A stretch of DNA of 64,000 bases from Pseudomonas persica. GTDB taxonomy: Bacteria > Pseudomonadota > Gammaproteobacteria > Pseudomonadales > Pseudomonadaceae. Shown piece after piece: positions 7,881-17,100 of this stretch; the first letter of the stretch is position 1, and each line of letters opens with the position of its first letter. The notes under the pieces were generated by a model, which was given only the letters and a program-made list of their open reading frames with translations, searched no databases and had not been told where the DNA came from. Location: NCBI RefSeq assembly GCF_900291015.1, contig NZ_OLKL01000031.1:631-64630 (forward strand), given 5' to 3'. The position numbers and the translations under genes were made by a program.

Positions 7881-10800
7881 TCACCGCGCCTCTTTGTCTG
7901 GTTCTGTTCCAGCGCAAATACCCACGCGTCGAAACCCTCTACTCGCTACGGACATGACGGAGACAAAAAACACCGGCACGAACAACACGCCGAGCACTGT
8001 CGCCGCCAGCATCCCGCCGATCACCCCGGTGCCAATCGCCCGCTGGCTGGCAGCGCCGGCTCCGGTGGCCAGCGCGAGGGGCACGACACCCAGAATGAAT
8101 GCCAGTGACGTCATGACAATCGGTCGAAAACGCAGACGCGCAGCCTGGGCTGCCGCTTGGGCCAAGCCCATGCCCTGGGCGTGCAGCGCCCTGGCGAACT
8201 CGACGATCAGAATCGCGTTCTTCGCGGCCAGACCGATAATGGTGATCAGCCCCACTTTGAAGTACACGTCATTCGGCAGCCCCATGATCGTTACCGCCGC
8301 CACCGAACCGAGGATGCCGATGGGTACTATCAGCAACACGGCGAAGGGAATCGCCCAGCTCTCGTACAGCGCCACCAGCACCAGCAACACCATGGTCAGC
8401 GACAGCCCCACCAGCATTGGCACCTGATCACTGGCTTTTTGCTCCTGCAACGACAGGCCGGACCACTCCAGGCTGAATCCGGCCGGCAACTGGCGGGCGA
8501 TTTGCTGCAACTCGTTCATGGCTTGCCCGCTGCTGTAGCCCGCTGCGGCTTCGCCGGAAAAGCGCAGCGACGCCGAGCCGTTGTAACGGCCAATCTGCAA
8601 CGGCCCGACCTGCCATTCGAATCGACAGAAGGCTTCCAGTGGCACCAGGCGGTTCTGCCGATTGGGTACTTGCAGGCGCAGTAGCGCTTCCGGGGTCTGG
8701 CGGCTGCGATCATCAGCCTGGACGATCACCCGTTGCATCCGCCCTTGGTTGGCGAACTCATTGATCTGTTCCGAGCCCAATGCCGTAGACAGCGCCGCGC
8801 TGATCACATCGAAGCTCACGCCCAGGGCTTCGGCCTTTTCCCGGTCGATACTGACCTTGATCTGCGGCGCATCCGCCAGACCATCCTCACTCAAGTGACC
8901 GATCACCCTGGAAGCCTTGGCCGCCTCGAGCAACTGGCTGCGTGCCTTCAACAGCGCTTCGTGCCCCTGCCCTGCCAGGTCCTGCAAGCGCAGCTCGAAA
9001 CCGCTGGCGGTGCCCAGGCCGTCCACCGGTGGCGGTACCACGCTGTAGAAGGTACCGTCGGCCACATCCTCAAAGGCATCGTTCGCCCACCGTGCCACCG
9101 CCTTGCTCGAATCCTCGCTACCGCGCTGCGACCAGTCCTTGAGGGTGACGTAGGACATAGCCGCGTTGGCACCTTCCCCGGAAAAACTGAAGCCCATTAT
9201 CGCCAGCACATGCTCGGTGGTCGGCTGCGCCAAGGTATACCGCTCCCACGACTGCACCGTGATGTCGGTGCGCGACGCCGAAGCCGCAGGCGGCAACTGA
9301 ATATCGGTGACAATGTACCCCTGGTCCTCGGACGGCAGGAACGACGTTGGCAGCCGCGCATAGGCGAAGGCCAGCACCAGCAGCAACAACAGGTACAACC
9401 CCATGCTGCGGGCACTGCGTCGCACCCAGCTGGCTCCCAGCCGTTCATAGCGCAGGGCCAGGGCGTCGAAAACTCGGTTGAAGCCGTGCATCCAGCCAAT
9501 GCCACCGCCCGGATGCGCCCGGTCGGCAGGCTTGATCAGCCTTGCGCACAGGGCGGGTGTCAAGGTCAGTGCAAGGAACCCGGAGAACAGAATCGACACC
9601 GACAGCGCCATGGCGAACTGCTGATAGATGATACCCACCGAACCGCCCATGAACGCCAGGGGCAGGAACACCGCCGACAGCACCAGCGTTATGCCGACAA
9701 TCGCTCCGCTGATCTGCTTCATCGCCTTGCGGGTCGCAGCTTTGGGTGACAGCTGTTCCTGGCGGATCAGGCGCTCGACGTTTTCCACCACCACAATGGC
9801 ATCGTCCACCAGAATGCCGATCGCCAGCACCATGCCGAACAGGGTCATCATGTTGATCGAGAAGCCCAGCGGCGCCATCACTGCGAGCGTCCCCAGCAGG
9901 CAGACCGGCACTACCACTGCCGGAATGAGCGTGTAGCGCAGATTCTGCAGGAACAGCAGCATCACCAGAAACACGAGGACCATGGCTTCGATCAGTGTGT
10001 AGATCACTTGCCGGATCGCCACGTCGACAAAGTACGAGGTGTCATAGGGCACGCTCAGGGTCATGTTCGCCGGCAAGGTGCTCGACAGTTGCTCGAGGCG
10101 CAGCTTGATGGCCTTGGCCGTTTCCAGCGCGTTGGCCTCAGGTGCCAGCTGTACCGACATGGCCGCCGCCGGTTTGCCGTTCAGGCGCGCGTCGAAACGA
10201 TAGTCCTGTCGGCCCAGCTCGACGCGCGCCACATCATGAATGCGCACGCTGGAGCCGTCGTCTTTGGCCCGCAGCACAATGTTGCCGAACGCCTCAACCG
10301 ATTCGAGCTGCCCCTGCACCATCACCGTCGCTGTGATGTGCTGCTCGGCGGGCCCTGGCCGTTCACCCATGCTACCGGCGGGTACCTGCGTATTCTGCGC
10401 GGCAATGGCCTTGCTGACATCGGCCATCGACAGGTTGTAGCCCACCAGGCGCGTCGGATCGACCCAGATGCGCATTGCCCTTTCGGAGGTGTACATCTGC
10501 ACACGCCCGACTCCGTTCACTCGGCGTATTTCATTGTTGACCGCCCGGGCGGCATAGTCCGCCAGGCCGATGGAGTCTTGCTGGTCGTCGGTGTAGGACA
10601 AGGCATACACCAACAGGAAATTGGAGCGCGCCTGCTCCACTTTCAGGCCTTGCTCAATCACTGCCTGAGGCAGACGGCCGATTACCCGCTGCAGCCGGTT
10701 CTGCACGTCGACCTGTGCCATGTCGGCATCCGTGCCCGGCTTGAAGGTGATGGTGATGTCGGCACCGCCGTTGGCGCTGTTGGACTCGTGATAGATCAAG

Positions 10801-11021
10801 CCCTTCAGGCCGTTGAGCTCTTCCTCGAGCAGGCTGGTAACGTTCTGGCTGACGATCTGTGCCGACGCCCCGGGGTAGTTGGCGCTGACCGTGATTTGCG
10901 TTGGTGCCACGTCCGGATACTGATTGACCGGCAGTATCCCCAGGGTCAACAACCCCGCAAGAGAAATAAACAGCGCGATGACGTAGGCGAAGTTCGGACG
11001 GTTGATGAAAAAGTCGGGCAT
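7881..11021 (-). CDS. RND efflux pump inner-membrane transporter (HAE1/MexB-like)
   Basis: A full-length 1046-residue RND transporter (family ~1030-1050). The N-terminus MPDFFINRPNFAYVIALFIS is typical, the proton-relay pair lies in GILVDDAIVVVENVERLI, and the partner lysine in GLAAKNAILIVEF. Two large periplasmic loops separate twelve predicted membrane helices. It acts as a trimer in the inner membrane, exporting substrates by proton antiport through the adaptor encoded 13 bases upstream. No outer-membrane channel gene is present, so it must borrow one. Position next to the siderophore genes suggests export of the lipopeptide or of a by-product, which is inference; it could equally be a drug pump. 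Confidence 0.92.
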   Translation of the reverse strand: MPDFFINRPNFAYVIALFISLAGLLTLGILPVNQYPDVAPTQITVSANYPGASAQIVSQNVTSLLEEELNGLKGLIYHESNSANGGADITITFKPGTDADMAQVDVQNRLQRVIGRLPQAVIEQGLKVEQARSNFLLVYALSYTDDQQDSIGLADYAARAVNNEIRRVNGVGRVQMYTSERAMRIWVDPTRLVGYNLSMADVSKAIAAQNTQVPAGSMGERPGPAEQHITATVMVQGQLESVEAFGNIVLRAKDDGSSVRIHDVARVELGRQDYRFDARLNGKPAAAMSVQLAPEANALETAKAIKLRLEQLSSTLPANMTLSVPYDTSYFVDVAIRQVIYTLIEAMVLVFLVMLLFLQNLRYTLIPAVVVPVCLLGTLAVMAPLGFSINMMTLFGMVLAIGILVDDAIVVVENVERLIRQEQLSPKAATRKAMKQISGAIVGITLVLSAVFLPLAFMGGSVGIIYQQFAMALSVSILFSGFLALTLTPALCARLIKPADRAHPGGGIGWMHGFNRVFDALALRYERLGASWVRRSARSMGLYLLLLLVLAFAYARLPTSFLPSEDQGYIVTDIQLPPAASASRTDITVQSWERYTLAQPTTEHVLAIMGFSFSGEGANAAMSYVTLKDWSQRGSEDSSKAVARWANDAFEDVADGTFYSVVPPPVDGLGTASGFELRLQDLAGQGHEALLKARSQLLEAAKASRVIGHLSEDGLADAPQIKVSIDREKAEALGVSFDVISAALSTALGSEQINEFANQGRMQRVIVQADDRSRQTPEALLRLQVPNRQNRLVPLEAFCRFEWQVGPLQIGRYNGSASLRFSGEAAAGYSSGQAMNELQQIARQLPAGFSLEWSGLSLQEQKASDQVPMLVGLSLTMVLLVLVALYESWAIPFAVLLIVPIGILGSVAAVTIMGLPNDVYFKVGLITIIGLAAKNAILIVEFARALHAQGMGLAQAAAQAARLRFRPIVMTSLAFILGVVPLALATGAGAASQRAIGTGVIGGMLAATVLGVLFVPVFFVSVMSVASRGFRRVGICAGTEPDKEAR

Positions 11022-11034
11022 CAGGAGGCTTCCG

Positions 11035-12195
11035 TCAGTTGAGGGCCTGTTGCTCGGCCAGCGAATTGACCTTGACCTGCGCGCCGGCGCGGACCTTGTC
11101 GACGCGCTCGATCACCACCTGCTCGCCCGCCGACAGCCCTTGGGTGATCTGCCAGTCGGAACCGAGCATCGCACCGGTGCCCACCACCCGCTCGCGCACC
11201 ACGCCACCTTCGTCCACCAGCATCAACCGCGCCTGGCCGTCAGCACCGCGCTGCACCGCCTTTTGCGGCACGAACAAGGCTTGCGGATCGACCCCGGCCG
11301 GCGCGACCACTCGCACGTACATGCCCGGCAGCAGCACATGATCAGGGTTGCGGAACTCGCCGCGCAGCGTCACCTGCCCGGTGCCGCGATCCACGGAAAC
11401 ATCGGAGAACATCAAGGTGCCACGGCGAACCTGCGCCGGGCTGCCCACCTGTAGCGTCACCTCGGCGGAGCCGCTGGCGTTTTCGCCGGCTGCAAGGCGC
11501 CCGCTGGACAACGCCTGCTGCAAGGCCACCACCTGTTCAGCAGATTGGGTGAAGTCGGCGTAGATCGGATCCAGTTGCTGAATCCGCGCCATTTGCGTCG
11601 CTTCGTCCTGGCCCACCAGAGCGCCTTCACTGACCAGAGCCCTGCCGATGCGGCCACTGATCGGCGCCCGCACCTCGCAGTAGTCGAGATTAAGCCGAGC
11701 AGTGGTCAGGTCAGCCTGGGCGGTCAGGCGATTGGCCTTGGCGCTCTTCAAGTCTGACATCGCGTCATCGAAGGCCTGCTGGCTGACCGCGTCGATTTCC
11801 ACCAACTGCTTCAAGCGCCGGACCTGGGCGTTGGCGCGATAGACATCTGCCTCGATCTTGGCCAGTGCGCCTTCGGCACGCAGCACGGCGGCCTTGAACG
11901 GCGCCGAATCGATGCTGAAAAGCAACTGGCCAGCCTTGACGTCGCTACCCTCCTGGAAGTGTCGCGTCAGCACCACACCGGCCACCCGCGCGCGCACCTC
12001 GGCGATGCGCACCGGCTCGATACGGCCTGGCAAATCCGTGGTCATGGCGAAAGCGCGCGGCTGCACCGTCAACGTCTTCACCTGCGGCACCGCTGCAGCA
12101 TGTACGGCAGGCGCCTTTGGCTCACCGCAAGCGCTCAATCCAAGCACCGCCAGCAACAGCCAGGCGGGCGCCATGGAGGGGATAAACGTGTTCAT
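11035..12195 (-). CDS. RND efflux periplasmic adaptor lipoprotein (MexA-like)
   Basis: A 386-residue membrane fusion protein. The ATG at 12195 is chosen because GGGAG lies 6 bases upstream and it gives a lipoprotein signal with lipobox LSAC-GEP. Domains in order: beta-barrel/lipoyl half (PGRIEPVRIAEVRARVAGVV), alpha-helical hairpin (about residues 95-165, many Lys/Gln/Asp heptads such as KRLKQLVEIDAVSQQAFDDA-type), second lipoyl half (RAPISGRIGRALVSEGALV) and membrane-proximal domain. It links the inner-membrane pump to an outer-membrane channel. The gene starts just after a strong terminator of the upstream aminotransferase gene, so it likely has its own promoter. Confidence 0.92.
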   Translation of the reverse strand: MNTFIPSMAPAWLLLAVLGLSACGEPKAPAVHAAAVPQVKTLTVQPRAFAMTTDLPGRIEPVRIAEVRARVAGVVLTRHFQEGSDVKAGQLLFSIDSAPFKAAVLRAEGALAKIEADVYRANAQVRRLKQLVEIDAVSQQAFDDAMSDLKSAKANRLTAQADLTTARLNLDYCEVRAPISGRIGRALVSEGALVGQDEATQMARIQQLDPIYADFTQSAEQVVALQQALSSGRLAAGENASGSAEVTLQVGSPAQVRRGTLMFSDVSVDRGTGQVTLRGEFRNPDHVLLPGMYVRVVAPAGVDPQALFVPQKAVQRGADGQARLMLVDEGGVVRERVVGTGAMLGSDWQITQGLSAGEQVVIERVDKVRAGAQVKVNSLAEQQALN

Positions 12196-12214
12196 TGCCG
12201 CTCCCTGTCCAATG

Positions 12215-12246
12215 AAAAAAAACCTGCCGGTTGCAGTCGGCAGGTT
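12215..12246 (-). terminator. Rho-independent terminator of the diaminobutyrate aminotransferase gene
   Basis: On the minus strand a perfect 9-bp stem (AACCTGCCG paired with CGGCAGGTT, loop of 8) is followed by a run of eight T. It starts 17 bases after the aminotransferase stop and ends 20 bases before the adaptor start, so it separates the two transcription units. Confidence 0.9.
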
Positions 12247-12262
12247 CCTGTGTCGCCCGGAG

Positions 12263-13684
12263 TCACCGTAGCGGACGATCGTTGATCGCAGCCGCTGCAC
12301 GGAACAGGATTTGCGCAACGAAGTCGATTTCCTGATCGGTGATGATCAGCGGTGGCAGGAAGCGTACGGTTGCGCCGTGGCGACCGCCCAGCTCAACGAT
12401 CAGGCCATGTTGCAGGCACGCCTGCTGGAAGGCTTTGGCCCGGGCAGTATCCACCGGAGGATGGCCCTGGGTATCGCGGTCACCCTGCGGGTCAACGATT
12501 TCCATGCCAAGCATCAGGCCACGGCCACGCACATCGCCGATCCAGCTGAATTCGCCTTGCAGTGCCAACAGCTGTTGGCGCAGATGTGCGCCAGCGCTTT
12601 GTGCATGAGCCACCAGGCCCTGATCGCGGATGAAACGCAAGGTCGCGGTGCCGGCCGCCATCGCCAACTGATTACCGCGGAAAGTACCGGCGTGGGCGCC
12701 CGGTTGCCACACATCGAAGGCATCGTTGTAGACCACCACCGACAATGGCAGGCCGCCACCTATGGCCTTGGACAAGGTGATCACGTCCGGGGTGATGCCC
12801 GAATGCTCGAAGCCGAACATCCGCCCGCTGCGGGCGATACCGCACTGGATTTCATCGACGATCATCGGAATGCCGTGGGCCTGGGTCAGGCGCCGCAGTT
12901 CCTGCATCCAGCGATCAGGGGCGACGATTACCCCACCTTCGCCCTGGATGGGTTCCAGAATCATTGCGGCCGGCGCGGTCACACCGCTTTCCGGGTCGTT
13001 GAGCAGGTGTTCCAGATAGCGCACGCTCAGGGTCACGCCCTGCTCGCCCGCCACGCCGAACGGGCAACGGTAGTCATGGGGGAACGGCAGGCGTTGCACG
13101 CCGGCCATCAACCCGCCCAGGGCATTTTTCGGCGACAGGTTGCCGCTGATCGAAAGCGTGCCCAAGGTCATGCCATGGTAGGCCCCTTCAAAGGCCAGAA
13201 CCGAATGCCTGCCAGTGGCGGTGCGGGTCAGCTTCAATGCCGCTTCGACCGCATCGGCGCCACTGGGGCCACAAAACTGGATGCGCGCGCTTCGCGCAAA
13301 GTCGGCTGGTAGGCAGCCGAAGATTTCCTGTACGAATGCGTCCTTGACCGGCGTCATGAGGTCCAGGGTATGCATCGGCAAACCCGAGGCCATTACCTGG
13401 GTGATGGCTTCCACTATCACCGGGTGGTTGTGCCCCAGTGCCAGGGTACCGGCACCGGCCAGGCAATCGACGAATACCTGGCCGCGACTGTCCTGCACAT
13501 AGATGCCATGGGCCCGCTCCAGCACCAGCGGAATGCGCCGAGGGTAACTGCGAGCATTGGACTCTTGCTGTTGCTGGCGCTCCAGCAGCGGCGTCGGATC
13601 AAGGCAGTACGGGTTCGACAGACCAGTGTGCGCCAGACGTAGCTGTAGCGCACCACCCGATGTGGCATTCGAAAAAGCACTCAT
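12263..13684 (-). CDS. L-2,4-diaminobutyrate:2-oxoglutarate aminotransferase (PvdH/Dat-like)
   Basis: A 473-residue class-III PLP aminotransferase that makes L-2,4-diaminobutyrate (Dab) from aspartate semialdehyde with glutamate as donor. Visible marks: GAGTLALGHNHP near the N-terminus, FCGPSGADAVEAALKLTR, AFEGAYHGMTLG, the PLP-contacting Asp in PMIVDEIQCGIARSG, and the Schiff-base lysine in ITLSKAIGGGLPLSV. ATG at 13684 has GGAGG 5 bases upstream; a longer frame to 13789 lacks this. Dab is a known residue of the corrugatin family and of pyoverdine precursors, and two adenylation domains here share a code compatible with Dab. The gene therefore probably supplies the NRPS. It ends in a strong terminator. 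Confidence 0.93.
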   Translation of the reverse strand: MSAFSNATSGGALQLRLAHTGLSNPYCLDPTPLLERQQQQESNARSYPRRIPLVLERAHGIYVQDSRGQVFVDCLAGAGTLALGHNHPVIVEAITQVMASGLPMHTLDLMTPVKDAFVQEIFGCLPADFARSARIQFCGPSGADAVEAALKLTRTATGRHSVLAFEGAYHGMTLGTLSISGNLSPKNALGGLMAGVQRLPFPHDYRCPFGVAGEQGVTLSVRYLEHLLNDPESGVTAPAAMILEPIQGEGGVIVAPDRWMQELRRLTQAHGIPMIVDEIQCGIARSGRMFGFEHSGITPDVITLSKAIGGGLPLSVVVYNDAFDVWQPGAHAGTFRGNQLAMAAGTATLRFIRDQGLVAHAQSAGAHLRQQLLALQGEFSWIGDVRGRGLMLGMEIVDPQGDRDTQGHPPVDTARAKAFQQACLQHGLIVELGGRHGATVRFLPPLIITDQEIDFVAQILFRAAAAINDRPLR

Positions 13685-13768
13685 GATTTCCTCCAGAGAG
13701 GCTGGGTTTGGAAAGGACCAAGGTGGCCTTGAAACGGACGTTTCAGGTTGCACAGCCGTGAAACCGGA

Positions 13769-13790
13769 CTTGGGGAATCCTTTCCCCAAG
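13769..13790 (-). terminator. Hairpin just after the second TonB receptor gene
   Basis: A 9-bp perfect stem (CTTGGGGAA paired with TTCCCCAAG, 4-base loop) starts 8 bases past the receptor stop on the minus strand. No T run follows, so it may be a weak terminator or a 3' stabilising structure. A second small palindrome, TGAAACG/CGTTTCA, lies at 13730-13745. Confidence 0.5.
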
Positions 13791-13798
13791 CCATGGGT

Positions 13799-15859
13799 TT
13801 ACATGTCGTAGCGCAGAATCAAGCCCGCAGTGCGCGGGGCGCCGACATCGATGATGTCGCCGCTGCGGTTGTTGGTGACGTATTCCTTGTCGAAGACGTT
13901 TTTCACGAAACCGGATACCGAGACATTCTTGGTGACCTTGTACTCGGCATTGAAGTTGGCCAGCCAGTAGTTGTCGGCCTTGCGCTCGCCAGTCACCTGA
14001 CCTGCGTCATCGAACTCGTACTCGGAGGGGGACGTGCTCTGCCATACGACATCGGTATTGAGCGTCACACGCTCATTCCAACGGTAGGTAGCCCCCATCG
14101 ACATCTTGTACTTGGGAGAGAAGAGGAAATCCTCGCCGCTCATGTCGCGGCCATCGCTGGTGACGAAGTCCTTGTACTTGCCGTCGGTCACGGAGGCACC
14201 GGCGTTCAAGGTCAGTTGCTCACCGAAGTCTTTTTCGACGGAAACTTCCAGACCCTTGATATCACTGCGACCGGCGTTGAACACATCAAAGAATTCGGTT
14301 TGCGGGTTCACCACGCTGACCTGCTGATCCTTCCACTCGGTGTAGTAGATATTGGCGCGGGTACGCAGGGTCTGGTCCATGAACGAGCCACGGTACGACA
14401 GCTCGTAGTTGGTGGTGTATTCCGGATCGTAGGAGGTGTGTCCGCTACCGGCACGGACGTTTACGCCGCCACCACGATAGCCTCGCTGCACCATGAAGCC
14501 GACGAACTGGTTATCCGCCAGTTCGTAGTCCAGGCCGAGTTTGGGCAGCACGGCATCGGAGGTCTGCTTGTCCTTGCCAGGCTCGGAGAAGTCATCGGCC
14601 TCGACGGTGGTGCGGTTGCTCTCGTGGTCGTAGCGCAGGCCGGTGATCAAGGTCCAGCGAGGAGCGAAGGTCCAGTTGACTTCACCGAACACAGCGCTGT
14701 TCTCGATCGCCGTGTCACCTTTGACCGTACCGAGCAGCCGCTGGCCGTTGTACAGCCGGTCGTGGAAGTTGTTGGTGTTGTGCCCGTAGTAGAGGCCAAC
14801 AAAACTCTTCAGCGTTTCTGCGTCGTAGTTCAGACGCAGCTCCTGGCTGAACAGGTAGCCATCCTGCTTGCGCAGCACCACCTGGTTGGCGGTAGACGAC
14901 TGGTCGAAGTCCAGACGAGCGTCGTAGTCGGAATCGGTGTTGGCGGTGAGGCTGGTGATGGACCAGTTGTCGTTGAGGCGGTGGTCGATCTTGGCGCTGA
15001 CAGTATCCTGCTTGAGTTTGTCGTAGGCTTCAGTGTTGGAGTCGATCTTGTAGTAACGAACCTTGTCGCCCTGGCGAACCACCGAGTTATCACCCTTGCG
15101 GCTTTCCCCGTGGGCATAGGTCAGCAGCACATCGGTGTCTTCGTTTGGCAGAATCAGCAACTTGCCACGGCCGTTCGCGGTGCGGGTCGGGTTGGCATCG
15201 TCACCGTTGAAGAGGTTGTCGATGTAACCGTCGCCTTCCTGGTAGTCCAGGGCAATACGGCCGGCAATCTTGCCGTCGACGATCGAACCGCCACCGGCGA
15301 TCGCACCACCGCGCTCACCGTAGGTACCGCCATTGGCCTGCGCCGACAGGCTGGGCTCGAAGGTCGGGTTCTTGGTCTGGATCACCACCGCGCCGGCCAG
15401 GGAGTTGCGGCCCTGGGTAGTGGATTGCGGACCAAGGAACACTTCTACCTGCTCGACGTCCCACAGCGGCATCGGGCTCAGGGTCAATGCGCGGTTCGGC
15501 TGCACGGCGCCGTCGACGAATACCGAAACGGCACCATTGAGCGCGGCCGGCCCCTGGTCATCGAAGCCGGACACCGGCACGCCACGGATACCCCAGTTTT
15601 CGTTGCCGGAGGTGTTGTATACACCCGGTGTGCGGGCGAACACGTCGATCAGGTTGTGGTCTTCCTTCTCGCGCAGTTGCTTGTCCGTGACCACGGCCAC
15701 GCTTGTCTGGGTTTCCTCCAGCGAACGGTCAATCTTCTCCCCCGTCACCGTGATCGGAGCAATCTCTATCGTGTTCGCTTGCTCGTCCGCCCACGCACTG
15801 TTGGCCAGGCAAATGGCCGACCCCACAGCCAGTGCGATCGTAGTTTTCTTGTAATTCAC
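13799..15859 (-). CDS. TonB-dependent receptor, probable uptake receptor for the lipopeptide siderophore
   Basis: A 686-residue outer-membrane receptor. The GTG at 15859 is chosen: AGGGGAACGGGGC lies upstream and it yields a 24-residue signal peptide ending NSAWA-DEQ; a TTG at 15904 would add a charged extension. The TonB-box region (IEIAPITVTGEK) is followed by the plug (SVAVVTDKQLREKEDHNLID, DVEQVEVFLGPQSTTQGRNS, GAVVIQTKNP) and a barrel ending LILRYDM. There is no STN domain. It is divergent from the biosynthetic operon across a 256-bp AT-rich region. Of the two receptors in the window, this one lies inside the siderophore locus, so it is the best candidate for the ferric lipopeptide; that is inferred from position. 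Confidence 0.9.
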   Translation of the reverse strand: MNYKKTTIALAVGSAICLANSAWADEQANTIEIAPITVTGEKIDRSLEETQTSVAVVTDKQLREKEDHNLIDVFARTPGVYNTSGNENWGIRGVPVSGFDDQGPAALNGAVSVFVDGAVQPNRALTLSPMPLWDVEQVEVFLGPQSTTQGRNSLAGAVVIQTKNPTFEPSLSAQANGGTYGERGGAIAGGGSIVDGKIAGRIALDYQEGDGYIDNLFNGDDANPTRTANGRGKLLILPNEDTDVLLTYAHGESRKGDNSVVRQGDKVRYYKIDSNTEAYDKLKQDTVSAKIDHRLNDNWSITSLTANTDSDYDARLDFDQSSTANQVVLRKQDGYLFSQELRLNYDAETLKSFVGLYYGHNTNNFHDRLYNGQRLLGTVKGDTAIENSAVFGEVNWTFAPRWTLITGLRYDHESNRTTVEADDFSEPGKDKQTSDAVLPKLGLDYELADNQFVGFMVQRGYRGGGVNVRAGSGHTSYDPEYTTNYELSYRGSFMDQTLRTRANIYYTEWKDQQVSVVNPQTEFFDVFNAGRSDIKGLEVSVEKDFGEQLTLNAGASVTDGKYKDFVTSDGRDMSGEDFLFSPKYKMSMGATYRWNERVTLNTDVVWQSTSPSEYEFDDAGQVTGERKADNYWLANFNAEYKVTKNVSVSGFVKNVFDKEYVTNNRSGDIIDVGAPRTAGLILRYDM

Positions 15860-16115
15860 GCCCCGTTCCCCTGCGACAGATTTTGTAGATTTTTTCTTGC
15901 GCAAAATGCGCTTTGTTCCAAACGCCGGCGGGAGTCTAATCCAAAAAAAAAAATAAAGAAATACGATTGATAATATCTCTCATTTGTAATAAAAAGCCGC
16001 GCTGTATCGATAACAATTCATTTCAGCGGCCCCCAGCGTAGCCACACTTGCCCGGTTTTCCAGGTCATCAACGCCGCTCCACCCGACTGAAAAAAACAAA
16101 AGAGGATGCACACGG
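15860..16115. promoter_or_regulatory. Divergent promoter region of receptor and NRPS operon, with weak Fur-box-like site
   Basis: An AT-rich spacer between the minus-strand receptor and the first plus-strand biosynthetic gene. At 15969-15987 a 19-mer starting GATAATATC agrees with the Fur consensus at about 11 of 19 positions by eye, and GATAACAATTCATTTC at 16009-16024 is a further partial match. Iron control of both directions from here is likely by analogy with other siderophore loci. Histicorrugatin genes are reported to need an ECF sigma factor; no sigma gene lies in this window, and I could not assign a -35/-10 pair. Confidence 0.4.
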
Positions 16116-17093
16116 ATGACATCTAGCGAACACCTGCTCGGGGGTTCAGAACCCATGCCCCATGCTCCAGCCGTTGGCCGCACCTCTACCTTGCCAGTGC
16201 TGGTCGAGGGCAAGCCGGGGCAGTCGATCCATGATCTGGGCGCGTCGATTCGTGCCACCCTCGATCAGGCGTTGATTACCGTCGGCGGTGTCCTGTTTCG
16301 CGGTTTCAACGTGCCCACCCCGATCGACTTCAAGCGCTTCGCCGCCAGCTTCGGCGCACCGCTGGCCAGCTATGAATTCGGCTCCACGCCGCGCAGCAAA
16401 GTGTTCGCCGGGGTCTACAGTTCCACCGAATACCCGGCCCACCAATTCATTCCGTTGCACAACGAACAGGCCTACACCCGGCCGTGGCCTTCGCGTATCT
16501 GGTTTCACTGCATCAAGGCCAGCGAAACCGGCGGCGAAACCCCCATTGCCGATAGCCGCCTGATCTACCAGCGCATGCCCGCCGATATCCGTGAACAGTT
16601 CGCCAGCCGCGAATTGCTCTACGTGCGCAATTACAGCGGCGCGCTGGACTTGCCGTGGCAGAAGGTCTTCAACACCGAGGACCGCGCCCAGGTCGAGCGG
16701 TATTGCCTGGACAACGACATCCAGTGGGAGTGGAAAGCCGATGGCGAACTGCGCACCCGCCAGCGCTGCGCGGCGGTGCTGCAGCATCCCGAGACGGGCG
16801 AGTGGGTGTGGTTCAACCAGGCACACCTGTTCCATGTATCGGCCATTGAACCTTCCGTGCGCGCCAGCCTGCTGGCCGCCGTGGGCGAAGAGAACCTGCC
16901 TCGCCACGTCTATTTCGGCGACGGCTCGGCCATTCCCGACGCGCTGCTCGACACCGTGCGTGAAGTGTATCGCCAGACCACCATCAGTTTTCCGTGGCAA
17001 CCCGGCGACGTACTGATGCTCGACAATCGACTGGTCGCACACGGCCGAAACCCCTACACCGGTGACCGCAAAGTCATCGTTGCCATGGTGTGA
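16116..17093 (+). CDS. Stand-alone Fe(II)/2-oxoglutarate beta-hydroxylase (TauD/SyrP-like) 1
   Basis: A 325-residue TauD/TfdA-fold dioxygenase. The iron-binding facial triad is visible as H115-x-E117 (FIPLHNEQAY) and distal H309 (VAHGRNPYTGDRK), with the Arg that binds 2-oxoglutarate following. Between them are the SyrP-type signatures ASETGGETPIADSR and GALDLPWQKVFNTEDRAQVE. SyrP-like enzymes hydroxylate the beta carbon of Asp or His while the residue is tethered to an NRPS carrier domain. Here it opens the biosynthetic operon, 7 bases before the acyl-ligase gene. Its substrate is probably one of the two Asp residues or His. It differs clearly in sequence from the second hydroxylase, so they likely have different targets. 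Confidence 0.88.
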   Translation: MTSSEHLLGGSEPMPHAPAVGRTSTLPVLVEGKPGQSIHDLGASIRATLDQALITVGGVLFRGFNVPTPIDFKRFAASFGAPLASYEFGSTPRSKVFAGVYSSTEYPAHQFIPLHNEQAYTRPWPSRIWFHCIKASETGGETPIADSRLIYQRMPADIREQFASRELLYVRNYSGALDLPWQKVFNTEDRAQVERYCLDNDIQWEWKADGELRTRQRCAAVLQHPETGEWVWFNQAHLFHVSAIEPSVRASLLAAVGEENLPRHVYFGDGSAIPDALLDTVREVYRQTTISFPWQPGDVLMLDNRLVAHGRNPYTGDRKVIVAMV

Positions 17094-17100
17094 ATTGCAC

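Noticed and set aside
13748..15970. 740-codon plus-strand frame opposite the second TonB receptor
   Set aside because: The minus strand encodes a clear receptor with signal peptide, plug and barrel; the plus frame is an antisense shadow.
15960..16030. Strong Fur box in the main divergent promoter
   Set aside because: The best matches are only about 11 of 19 positions in an AT-rich stretch, so kept only as a weak candidate within the regulatory region.
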